A stretch of 18,097 nt of DNA from JBQTHP01 sp052389755. Lineage in GTDB: Bacteria; Pseudomonadota; Gammaproteobacteria; Steroidobacterales; Steroidobacteraceae. Every line of letters begins with the position of its first letter. The first letter of the stretch is position 1. A program made the translations under genes and the position numbers. Positions 6,743 to 13,875 of this stretch are shown one piece after another. The notes under the pieces are model-generated. The model did no database searches and was not told the origin of the DNA. It saw only the letters and a program-made list of their open reading frames with translations. The stretch spans positions 1 to 18,097 of the forward strand of contig JBQTHP010000252.1 in NCBI GenBank assembly GCA_052389755.1, written 5' to 3'.

Positions 6743-8158
6743 GTGATCGAGCTATCGCGCCCGCAGCTGAGCTTCGCCGAGGGCCTGATCGAGGAGGAAG
6801 TCGGGTCGCTGTGGGAGCCGTGGATGCGGCAGGCCGATGAGGTGCTGCTCGACCGCGAGCTGCTTCAGATCGTCTACGAGGCGCTCGCCACGCGCTGGCC
6901 CAAGAGCCGTACGCGCGGGCGGCCCGGGACACCGGCCGAGGTCGTGCTGCGCTTGCTGCTGCTCAAGCACATCCGCAACTGGAGTTACTGCGTGCTCGAG
7001 CGCGAAGTGCGCGCGAACCTGGTGTATCGGCAGTTCACGCGAGTGGGTGCGCAGAAGGTGCCCGATGCGAAGACGCTTGGGAAGCTCGCCCTGGCACTGG
7101 GTCCGCAGATCATCGAGCAGATCCATCGACGCATGGTGGCCATTGCACGCGAGAAGCAGATTATTCGGGGACGGCGGCTGCGTCTGGATACGACGGTCGT
7201 GGAGACCGACATTCACTATCCGACCGACAGCTCCCTGTTGGGCGACGGCGTGCGAGTGCTGACCCGCACGATGAAGCGCATCGCGCAGATCGCAGGCAAC
7301 GCAGGGACGGCGCTGCGCGACCGCACCCGCACCGTGCGCTACCGGGTGATGCAGATCGCCCGCGCGAGCCGCAGCCGTATCCCGCAGGGACAGGAGCGCC
7401 TGAAGGGGTGCTACCGCAAGCTTCTGCACAGCACGGCCCGCGTGGTCGGGCAAGCCAAGCGCTTCGCCCATGAGGTGGCGACGGGCGTCAAGCGCGCCGC
7501 TGGCATCGTGGAGCAGGCCAGCCTGGAGGCCGCGCAGGCCTACCTCGAGCGGATGATCCCGCTGCTGCAGCGAGTCATGCGTCAGGCGCGCGAGCGCCTC
7601 TTCAAGGGCAATACGCGCGTGGCCGGCAAGCTCGTAAGCTTGTTCGAACCGCACACCGAGGTGATCCGCAAGGGCAAAGCCGCCAAGCCGACCGAGTTCG
7701 GCAAGATGGTGAAGATTCAGGAAGCCGAGCGGCAGATCGTCACCCAGTACGCGGTCTACGACGAGCGTCCCAACGACTGCGATCTGCTGCTCCCGGCGCT
7801 CGCTGCGCATCAAGAGCTCTTGGGCCGGATGCCGCACCTGCTGACGGCCGATGCGGCCTTTTTCTCCCAGCGCAATGAAGCGGGCGCACGGCGCCGCGGA
7901 GTGAGGCGCGTGGCCATTCCCAACCGCTCAACCAAGAGCGCGGAACGCAAGAAGCTCGAGAAGCTGCGCTGGTTCCGCAACGCCCAGAAGTGGCGCACCG
8001 GCAGCGAGGGACGTATCAGTCTCTTGAAAAGACGCCACGGGCTCAACCGCTGTCGCTACAAAGGACCCGCCGGCATCAAGCGCTGGGTCGGCCTCGGCGT
8101 CATCGCCGACAACCTGATCAACATCGGACGCGTCCTCGCCGATTCCGCCAACGCCTGA
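6743..8158 (+). CDS. DDE transposase (ISNCY/IS5-like, DUF772 N-terminal domain)
   Basis: A 471-residue transposase that should cut and join the ends of the surrounding element. Residues about 60-130 match the helix-rich IS5-type DNA-binding domain (EVVLRLLLLKHIRNWSYCVLEREVRANLVYRQF). The RNase-H-like core shows LDTTVVET (Asp149), LLTADAAFFSQ (Asp370) and GSEGRISLLKRRHGL (Glu422), a plausible DDE triad, with a helical Arg/Lys-rich insertion of over 150 residues between the first and second acidic residues. The GTG start immediately follows the stop of the accessory ORF. No frameshift or internal stop is present. The family is clear; the subgroup name is not certain. Confidence 0.9.
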   Translation: MIELSRPQLSFAEGLIEEEVGSLWEPWMRQADEVLLDRELLQIVYEALATRWPKSRTRGRPGTPAEVVLRLLLLKHIRNWSYCVLEREVRANLVYRQFTRVGAQKVPDAKTLGKLALALGPQIIEQIHRRMVAIAREKQIIRGRRLRLDTTVVETDIHYPTDSSLLGDGVRVLTRTMKRIAQIAGNAGTALRDRTRTVRYRVMQIARASRSRIPQGQERLKGCYRKLLHSTARVVGQAKRFAHEVATGVKRAAGIVEQASLEAAQAYLERMIPLLQRVMRQARERLFKGNTRVAGKLVSLFEPHTEVIRKGKAAKPTEFGKMVKIQEAERQIVTQYAVYDERPNDCDLLLPALAAHQELLGRMPHLLTADAAFFSQRNEAGARRRGVRRVAIPNRSTKSAERKKLEKLRWFRNAQKWRTGSEGRISLLKRRHGLNRCRYKGPAGIKRWVGLGVIADNLINIGRVLADSANA

Positions 8159-8201
8159 GGCCGCTCCAGGCCCCAGGCCCCAAGACTGCGCGACGTCATT
8201 C

Positions 8202-8224
8202 GCTGCCACTCCCACAGTGGCAGC
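8202..8224 (+). terminator. hairpin after the transposase gene
   Basis: A perfect 9-bp stem (GCTGCCACT with AGTGGCAGC) encloses a 5-base loop 44 bases after the transposase stop. It is followed by TCATCTGCC rather than a T-run. It may end the transposase transcript or protect it. A 10-bp palindrome, GCACCGGTGC, lies just inside the right end at 8247-8256. Confidence 0.45.
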
Positions 8225-8268
8225 TCATCTGCCATGCTGTTCGCTGGCACCGGTGCAAGTTTCGCAAG

Positions 8269-8290
8269 GTCATTTTTGCGCCGGAAAGTA
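8269..8290 (-). repeat. right terminal inverted repeat of the insertion sequence
   Basis: This is the perfect 22-base partner of 6207-6228. It lies one base before the stop codon of the minus-strand carboxypeptidase gene. Confidence 0.93.
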
Positions 8291-8291
8291 G

Positions 8292-8978
8292 TTAGCCTCG
8301 ATCCGGAGGATCGATCCTCCGCACGAACCGCTCGTAGAGTTCCGGGATGCGCGCGAGGACCACCTCCCGACCGTGCATGCTGCTCGCGGACACCGCCTCG
8401 ATGAGCACCTCGAGCGACAGCTCCTCGATCGCGATCGACGCGGTCCGCGCAAAACTCAGGTGCCACGCCTCCGGCTGCACGCCGCCGCGGTCTGTCCGAT
8501 AAGGCCGAAAGAAGCCAAAGCGCGCGAGATTGGCCGCGAGCCACGCATCGAGTCGCGCGAACACCCCGCCCGGTGCGAATTCCTGCGGCCGAAGCTGCGG
8601 TTTGTAGCCCCCCGCGATCGCCGCACCGTCGACGACATCGAAATCCGTGCCCCAGTGGTGCCTGCTCGCACCGGGCAGCGCCGACCACGCGAGGATGGCG
8701 TCGACCAGGCCCGCGGCATCGAGACAGGTGCGGTCGAGAAGGCAGCCGCCGCGGTCGTAAAGGGGGCGATCGCCGCGATACTTCGCGTTCCAGATGTCCA
8801 CCTGCCGATCGAAGCCCCGGAAGCTCGAGACGATCGCCAGCTCGATACCGTCGGCACGCGCCGCTGCGTGCAGCGTGCGCAGTGGCCCGACCACGTCGCG
8901 ATGGACCGTGCAGCCAAGCTCAGGCACGTCGGCGACGTGGGTCGAAGCCCGCCCCGTCACTTCGAGCGAATTCAGCAT
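8292..8978 (-). CDS. M15-family (VanY-type) D-alanyl-D-alanine carboxypeptidase
   Basis: A 228-residue zinc peptidase expected to trim D-Ala from peptidoglycan peptides. The family motifs are present: SSFRGFDRQVDIW (SxxR at about 51-54), SRHHWGTDFDV with zinc ligands His107 and Asp114, and PEAWHLSF with catalytic Glu170 and ligand His173. I start at the ATG at 8976-8978. The longer open frame to 9083 adds an Arg/Gly-rich tail unlike a signal peptide and runs into the upstream promoter region. From this start there is no signal peptide, so the protein would be cytoplasmic (recycling of muropeptides) unless exported by another route. The stop codon TAA is at 8292-8294, directly adjoining the insertion sequence. 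The gene is intact: the reading frame ends normally, and the 4-bp target duplication would have kept the stop. Confidence 0.85.
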   Translation of the reverse strand: MLNSLEVTGRASTHVADVPELGCTVHRDVVGPLRTLHAAARADGIELAIVSSFRGFDRQVDIWNAKYRGDRPLYDRGGCLLDRTCLDAAGLVDAILAWSALPGASRHHWGTDFDVVDGAAIAGGYKPQLRPQEFAPGGVFARLDAWLAANLARFGFFRPYRTDRGGVQPEAWHLSFARTASIAIEELSLEVLIEAVSASSMHGREVVLARIPELYERFVRRIDPPDRG

Positions 8979-8988
8979 AACGCCGCAG

Positions 8989-8994
8989 ATTCTA
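8989..8994 (-). promoter_or_regulatory. possible -10 element very close to the carboxypeptidase start
   Basis: On the minus strand TAGAAT lies only ten bases before the ATG at 8978. If used, transcription would start within about five bases of the start codon, giving a nearly leaderless mRNA. No Shine-Dalgarno sequence is seen between it and the ATG. No clear -35 box is visible. Confidence 0.25.
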
Positions 8995-9130
8995 GAGGAA
9001 TATCGACTCCGGCCGGCCAGCCTGGTGCCGGCGCTCGCGCCCGTAGCCCCGCACGCGGCCCGGGGGTAAGATCGAACGCGCAACGAATACGGGGATCACC
9101 GGCGCGACCTTTCGCGCGCGGGACGGCAGG

Positions 9131-11614
9131 TTGAGCGGCATCAGTCTGAAAACCAAATATGCCGGCGCTGCCTTCGGGGCAGTTCTGGTTGCGACACTCG
9201 TCGTCATCGCGCTGCTCGCGTGGCAACACCGGATCGACATCCGTCGCGTCGGGGCGCTGGCGAACGCGACCGCTCGCGAGCAAGTATTGCTCGAGCTCGA
9301 GGCGCGAGCGTCGACCACGGCTCGGCACGTGGCCGACGCGGCCGCTCCAGCCGTCAACGCGGGCAATGGGGCTGCGCTCGCGTGGCGCCTTCAGCCCTTC
9401 GCGGACGACGAGAGCATCGCCGGTCTCGTCATTCGCGATGCGGACGGCGCCACGGTGTACCGCTGGACGCGCCCGGCCATCGCGAGCGACGTCGGGCGCG
9501 CGCGGGCCATGCAGCCGATCCGAGCCTTCATCGAAAGCGTCCCCGGAGTAGCCGTCCCGCGAACAGTCGGCCAGGCTGAAGTGCAGGTCACCGCAACTGC
9601 CCCGGCGGGCGCGACCGAGCTGTTGCGACGCATCGATGCGACGAGCCGCGAGGACTTCCGCAACGCCCTTCTCATCGCTGCGCTGATCGCGGCGATCGCG
9701 GGGATCGCCGGCGCAGTGTTCGCGTGGCGCGCGGGTCGGCGGCTCGAGCGCCCGATCGTCGCTCTCATCCGCAGCGCCGAGCGCATCGGGCAGGGCGACT
9801 ACACGCGCCCGCTGGACGTCGCGCGGCGGGACGCGCTCGGCGAGCTGCAGAATGCGCTCGAGCGCATGCGCTACAAGCTGCGGCAGACGACCATCAACAA
9901 GGAATACCTGACGAGCGTTCTGAACAGCATGACCGACGCGGTCTTCGTGACCTCGCCCGACGGCGTGATCAAAGTGGCGAATTCCGCCGCGTGCAAGCTG
10001 CTCGGCTACGGCGAGGAAGAGATTCTCGGCCGCAGCATCGTCGGCATGCTCGACGAGCGTGAACGCGAAGGCTTCGACCTCCTGCAGGCAGCCCAGGAAA
10101 CCCGCGAAACGATCGTGCGCACGCGCCAGGGACAGACGATCCCGGTGTCGCTGACCGGCTCGCAGATCGCGAACGACGACCCGCAGTTCCAGGGCAACAT
10201 CTTCGTCGCCCGCAACATCACCGATCGCAAGCGCGCCGAGCGGCGCATCCGCTATCTCGCGCGCTACGACGCGCTGACGAAAGTGCCGAACCGCATGCAG
10301 TTCCACCACCTGCTGCAGCAGGCGATCGCGCGCTCGCTGCGCAGCGGTCACGCGGTGGCCCTGCTCTACCTCGACATGGATCGCTTCAAGGAAGTTAACG
10401 ACACGTTCGGTCACGGCTCGGGCGATCGTCTGCTCGAGATTCTGGCGGAGCGGCTCACGCGCGCGCTGCCGAAAGACACGGTGGTCGGCCGCCTGGCCGG
10501 CGACGAGTTCGCGCTCTTCATCGACGGGCTGCCGGCCGATGCCGACAATCGCGGTCCCGTATCGCAGCTCGCGCGCTCGCTGCTCACCGAGGTGGGCCGG
10601 GCGTTCCAGCTGAATCAGCACGAGGTCTTCCTGACCGCGAGCATCGGCATCGCCTTCAGCCCGCGCGATGCGGAGAACGTGATCGATCTCATCCGCAACG
10701 CCGACGCCGCCATGTATTACTCGAAGCAGAACGGCGGCAACACCTTTGCGTTCTATTCGCCCGAGATGAACGCCGCGGCGGTGGAGCGGCTCATGCTGAA
10801 GAGCAAGCTGCGCCGCGCGCTGGAGCGCGACGAGCTCGTGATCCGCTATCAGCCGAAAGTCGAGCTGCGCACCGGGCGGATCGTCGGTGCCGAGGCGCTC
10901 CTGCGCTGGCGGCTGCCAGGCCACGGCGACATACCGCCCTCGCAGTTCATTCCGCTCGCCGAGGAAACGAACCTCATTCTCGACATCGGCGAATGGGTCC
11001 TGAACCGCGTCTGCATGGACTACCGCCAGCTGCAGCAGCAGGTGGCCGACCCGGGCCGCATCTCGCTCAATCTCTCGCTGAAGCAATTGCGGCAGGCGAG
11101 CTTCATCCTGCGCTGCCGGTCGGTGTTCCGGCAGCACGGCGTCTCCCCGACCTCCTTCGAGCTCGAGATCACCGAGACCACGCTGATGGCCGACGCGAAA
11201 CGCACCGTGCGGTTGCTCGACGAGCTGTACGCGATGGGGCTCCACCTGTCCATCGACGATTTCGGCACCGGTTACTCGTCGCTCTCCGCGTTGCAGCAGT
11301 TCCCGATCGGGACGCTGAAGATCGACCAGTCGTTCGTAAGGGACGTTGCCGAGGATTCAGGCGACGCGACGATCGTGCGGACGATCATCGACATGGGCCG
11401 CAGCCTCGGCATGGAGGTGGTGGCGGAAGGCGTCGAATCGGTGCGTCACCTCGAATTCCTGCGGGAGCATCACTGCCATTTCGCGCAGGGAAGGCTCTTT
11501 GGAGAGCCGTGCAGCGCGGAAGAGCTGCTCGTCCTGCTCGCGCGACAGGCGAGCGGCACGCCACCGTTCGCGCATCTGCTGCCCGAGTCGCAGCTGGCAT
11601 CCCGAAGCGCCTGA
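9131..11614 (+). CDS. membrane-bound PAS-GGDEF-EAL cyclic-di-GMP protein
   Basis: An 827-residue inner-membrane signalling protein. A transmembrane helix at about 10-30, a periplasmic sensor region at 32-175 and a second helix at about 177-199 are followed by HAMP (about 200-252), PAS (about 258-368), GGDEF (about 372-545) and EAL (about 555-805) domains. The GGDEF signature reads AGDEF (456-460), and the inhibitory I-site position reads LPKD (447-450), lacking the arginine. The EAL domain keeps its expected catalytic and metal residues: EALLRW (588), SLNLSLKQL, LEITET, IDDFGTGYSS (709-710), LKIDQSF, AEGVES and QGRLFGEP. It is therefore most likely a phosphodiesterase that breaks down c-di-GMP, with a GGDEF domain that may be regulatory or weakly active. 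The start is TTG at 9131; no ATG or GTG is better placed ahead of helix 1. It overlaps the next gene by 4 bases if that gene starts with CTG. Confidence 0.9.
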   Translation: MSGISLKTKYAGAAFGAVLVATLVVIALLAWQHRIDIRRVGALANATAREQVLLELEARASTTARHVADAAAPAVNAGNGAALAWRLQPFADDESIAGLVIRDADGATVYRWTRPAIASDVGRARAMQPIRAFIESVPGVAVPRTVGQAEVQVTATAPAGATELLRRIDATSREDFRNALLIAALIAAIAGIAGAVFAWRAGRRLERPIVALIRSAERIGQGDYTRPLDVARRDALGELQNALERMRYKLRQTTINKEYLTSVLNSMTDAVFVTSPDGVIKVANSAACKLLGYGEEEILGRSIVGMLDEREREGFDLLQAAQETRETIVRTRQGQTIPVSLTGSQIANDDPQFQGNIFVARNITDRKRAERRIRYLARYDALTKVPNRMQFHHLLQQAIARSLRSGHAVALLYLDMDRFKEVNDTFGHGSGDRLLEILAERLTRALPKDTVVGRLAGDEFALFIDGLPADADNRGPVSQLARSLLTEVGRAFQLNQHEVFLTASIGIAFSPRDAENVIDLIRNADAAMYYSKQNGGNTFAFYSPEMNAAAVERLMLKSKLRRALERDELVIRYQPKVELRTGRIVGAEALLRWRLPGHGDIPPSQFIPLAEETNLILDIGEWVLNRVCMDYRQLQQQVADPGRISLNLSLKQLRQASFILRCRSVFRQHGVSPTSFELEITETTLMADAKRTVRLLDELYAMGLHLSIDDFGTGYSSLSALQQFPIGTLKIDQSFVRDVAEDSGDATIVRTIIDMGRSLGMEVVAEGVESVRHLEFLREHHCHFAQGRLFGEPCSAEELLVLLARQASGTPPFAHLLPESQLASRSA

Positions 11615-13158
11615 GTTTTCCGCATCCGCACCGCCGCAAGCGCCTTCGGCGCCTCCTGCTCGGGGTCGCCGCCGCCGCGTGGGCACTCACGGCGGCCTGG
11701 AACACACTGAAACCGCTGCCGCCGGGGCTACGCGTCGCAACGCCGTGGCAGGCGCTCGCGCCGCAGGACGTGCGCTTCATCGCCGACATCACGAGCGCGG
11801 ACGCCTACGGGCGCCCGGTCGTGAGCCAGGCGATCTTCGAGGAGATTCTCGCGACGATCGGCGGCGCGCGTGAATTCATCATCGCCGACTTCTTCCTGTT
11901 CAATGATCATCGGGGCATCGAGGGCGACGCGCGCTACGGCCTGCGGCGGCAGGCGCGCGAGCTGCGCGATGCGCTCATCGCGCGAAAGCAGACGGTACCG
12001 GGCCTGCAGGTCCTCTTCATCACGGACCCGATCAACGAGGTGTATGGAGGCGAACGGTCGCCCGATCTCGCGGAGCTGCGCGCGGCCGGCGTCGCGGTCG
12101 TCGCGACCGACCTCGACAGGCTGCGCGACTCGAACCCTGCGTATTCTGCCCTCTGGCGGCTCGCGTTCGACTGGTGGCGCGACTGGCTCGATCCCGCGTG
12201 GTTCCCCCATCCATTCGATGCGAGCGCGCCTGAAGTCGGGCTGCATTCCTGGGCGCGGCTTGCGAACTTCAAGGCCAATCATCGCAAGGTATTGCTCGCA
12301 GACGACGGGCGCGGCGGACTCACCGGCATCGTCGGCTCCGCCAATCCGCACGACGCGAGCAGCTTGCACTCGAACGTGGCGATCAGGCTCTCCGGAGTGG
12401 TACTGGAGCCGCTCGTCTCGAGCGAGCTCGCGATCGCCGGATTTTCGGGTTGGACGGGCTCGATCGTTCGCGCCGGCAGCATCGCCGTACCGGGGATGCG
12501 CGCAGGCCGGGCAGCGGCGCCCCCGCCGCCGAGCGTCGCGGGCGTGAGCGCCGCCCGCGTCGTCGCGGCACGAGTGCTCACCGAAGGCGCGATCCGCGAC
12601 GCGATCATCGAGCGGGTGGAAGCCGCGGCACGCGGCGACGGCGTCGACGTGGCGATGTTCTATCTGTCCGATCGCGGGATCATCGAAGCGCTGCTCGCCG
12701 CGAGCGCGCGCGGTGTCACCGTGCGCCTCGTTCTCGATCCCAACAAGGACGCGTTCGGACGTACGAAGTCGGGAATACCGAACCGTCAGGCGGCGAGCGA
12801 GCTCGTCTCGCGCAGCGGCGGGACGATCAAGGTACGGTGGTATCGCACGCACGGCGAGCAATTCCACACGAAGCTGCTCGTGGTGCGCGGCACGGATCGC
12901 ATGTGGCTCACTGCCGGCTCAGCGAACCTCACCCGCCGCAACATCCGCGACTACAACCTGGAAGCCAGCGTCGCGATCGAGGCGGCGCTCGGGACGGACC
13001 TCGCTTCCCAGGTGCTCGAATACTTCGAGACCTTGTGGAGCAACCGTGCTCCGCTCGGCATCGAGTACACCGCCGATTTCGACGTCTACGCGGACCCGTC
13101 GCAGCTGCGCTACTGGCAGTACCGGTTCATGGAGGCGAGCGGGATGGGGACGTTCTGA
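11611..13158 (+). CDS. phospholipase D-family protein with N-terminal membrane anchor
   Basis: A two-HKD-motif protein of about 515 residues, related to cardiolipin synthases and other phosphatidyltransferases. A basic stretch (RRKRLRRLLLG) and one hydrophobic helix at the N-terminus should anchor it in the inner membrane. The first catalytic motif, NHRKVLLAD at His224, is followed by GIVGSANPHD. The second, HTKLLVVR at His419, is followed by TAGSANLTRRN; its usual aspartate is replaced by arginine. The start is unclear: no ATG, GTG or TTG lies between a GTG at 11509 (106 bases inside the EAL gene) and a GTG at 11770 (after the anchor). I place it at the CTG at 11611, which overlaps the preceding stop as CTGA, because the anchor looks real. 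The 11509 GTG is the main alternative. Cardiolipin synthase, another phosphatidyltransferase or a hydrolase are all possible activities. Confidence 0.8.
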   Translation: MSFPHPHRRKRLRRLLLGVAAAAWALTAAWNTLKPLPPGLRVATPWQALAPQDVRFIADITSADAYGRPVVSQAIFEEILATIGGAREFIIADFFLFNDHRGIEGDARYGLRRQARELRDALIARKQTVPGLQVLFITDPINEVYGGERSPDLAELRAAGVAVVATDLDRLRDSNPAYSALWRLAFDWWRDWLDPAWFPHPFDASAPEVGLHSWARLANFKANHRKVLLADDGRGGLTGIVGSANPHDASSLHSNVAIRLSGVVLEPLVSSELAIAGFSGWTGSIVRAGSIAVPGMRAGRAAAPPPPSVAGVSAARVVAARVLTEGAIRDAIIERVEAAARGDGVDVAMFYLSDRGIIEALLAASARGVTVRLVLDPNKDAFGRTKSGIPNRQAASELVSRSGGTIKVRWYRTHGEQFHTKLLVVRGTDRMWLTAGSANLTRRNIRDYNLEASVAIEAALGTDLASQVLEYFETLWSNRAPLGIEYTADFDVYADPSQLRYWQYRFMEASGMGTF

Positions 13159-13160
13159 GG

Positions 13161-13250
13161 AGCGCCTTCCGCCTTCCGCCTTCCGGTCAGAGGGTCACTG
13201 CCAGCGCCGAGGTCAGCGCTCTTGTTCCGGCCGGAGGGCGGAGGCCGGAA
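13161..13250. terminator. inverted heptamer-repeat structure between converging genes
   Basis: Three tandem units of a heptamer (CGCCTTC) start four bases after the phospholipase stop. The arm 13167-13186 pairs with 13231-13250 at 17 of 20 positions. The right arm lies inside the 3' coding end of the converging lipoprotein gene. This is a plausible bidirectional terminator without a T-run. The bases between (13187-13212) hold nothing else that I recognise. Confidence 0.45.
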
Positions 13251-13875
13251 GTCGGGAGCCGTTTCCCCTCAGCGCCGCGAGGATCTGCTCTGCCATCGAT
13301 GCCACCGCCGCATCCGCGGCGGTCTCGAACGCCCCGACCACCGCGTTCGCGCGGTTGGCCTGCGCGTCCGCGACGCCTTCCGCGGCAAAGCTCGCGAGCA
13401 CTTGTCGGTCGGAGCGACGGCCGAGCGTGCAGTCGAATGCGACGTGCACGCGCGGGGCACCGCCGCCGCCCGTGTAATCGGCCTCGAACCGGCGGATCGT
13501 GAGCCGCAGCAGGTAGTCGGGCGAAAACGCGGCGCCGGAATCGTGCACGGCCGAAAATGCCGCGGCGCTGCGGAGGCTCTGCACCGCGAGCGCCTCGACG
13601 ACCTCAGGCAGTTCGGCAGCCCAGCGGATCCCGCTGAAATGATCGAGTCGCCGATCCGAACGCACGAGCACGATGCGATCGGTCTCGAAGCCCGGACTCG
13701 GCAGCGGGCGCGTGACCTGCAGGCTCGGGGCGTCCGGCAACGCCTCTGCACGCTCGAGGGATGCGCGCAGAACGTACGTCTGCGGCGGAGGCGTGCCACT
13801 GCGGAATCCGCCCGAACATCCGACGACGCACCCGATCGCGCCGAAGGCTACGAGCACGCTTTTCGGTCCGCTCAT
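13213..13875 (-). CDS. ABC-type transport auxiliary lipoprotein (PqiC-like)
   Basis: A 220-residue lipoprotein. The N-terminal hydrophobic segment ends in the lipobox VVGC with the lipidated cysteine at residue 20. The mature part begins TYVLRASLERAEALPDAPSLQVTRPLPSPGFETDRIVLVRSDRRLDHFSGIRWAAELPEVVEALAVQSL, the typical pattern of the ABC_trans_aux (PF03886) family, including the YxLR start and the HFSGIRWAAELPEVV strand-helix. Family members such as PqiC sit at the outer membrane and work with an MCE-protein lipid channel. The ATG overlaps the stop of the MCE gene by 4 bases, and it is the last gene of the four-gene operon. The last ~12 codons are made from the inverted heptamer repeat shared with the converging gene. 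Confidence 0.88.
   Translation of the reverse strand: MSGPKSVLVAFGAIGCVVGCSGGFRSGTPPPQTYVLRASLERAEALPDAPSLQVTRPLPSPGFETDRIVLVRSDRRLDHFSGIRWAAELPEVVEALAVQSLRSAAAFSAVHDSGAAFSPDYLLRLTIRRFEADYTGGGGAPRVHVAFDCTLGRRSDRQVLASFAAEGVADAQANRANAVVGAFETAADAAVASMAEQILAALRGNGSRLPASALRPEQER

Larger units (their letters stand above)
6206..8291 (+). mobile_element. complete insertion sequence with DDE transposase and a small accessory ORF
   Basis: An element of about 2.09 kb bounded by perfect 22-bp inverted repeats (6207-6228 and 8269-8290), which begin TACTTTCCGGCG and end AAAAATGAC. Two 4-bp target duplications are possible because the flanks are partly palindromic: TTAG at 6202-6205 and 8292-8295, or AGTT at 6204-6207 and 8290-8293. 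The exact ends are therefore uncertain by two bases. Inside are a DUF6788-type small ORF and a 471-residue transposase, one immediately after the other, with a promoter upstream and a hairpin downstream. Both ORFs and both ends are intact, so the copy may be active. The arrangement resembles elements usually filed as ISNCY/IS5-like; I cannot assign an exact family without a database. Confidence 0.9.

Noticed and set aside
8246..8257. Palindrome GCACCGGTGC near the right end of the insertion sequence, considered as an operator
   Set aside because: It is only 10 bp, has no partner near the left end, and no regulator is known; noted but not called a site.
8972..11245. Minus-strand open frame of over 750 codons opposite the GGDEF-EAL gene
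   Set aside because: Antisense shadow typical of high-GC DNA; no domain is visible, while the plus strand encodes a complete multidomain protein.
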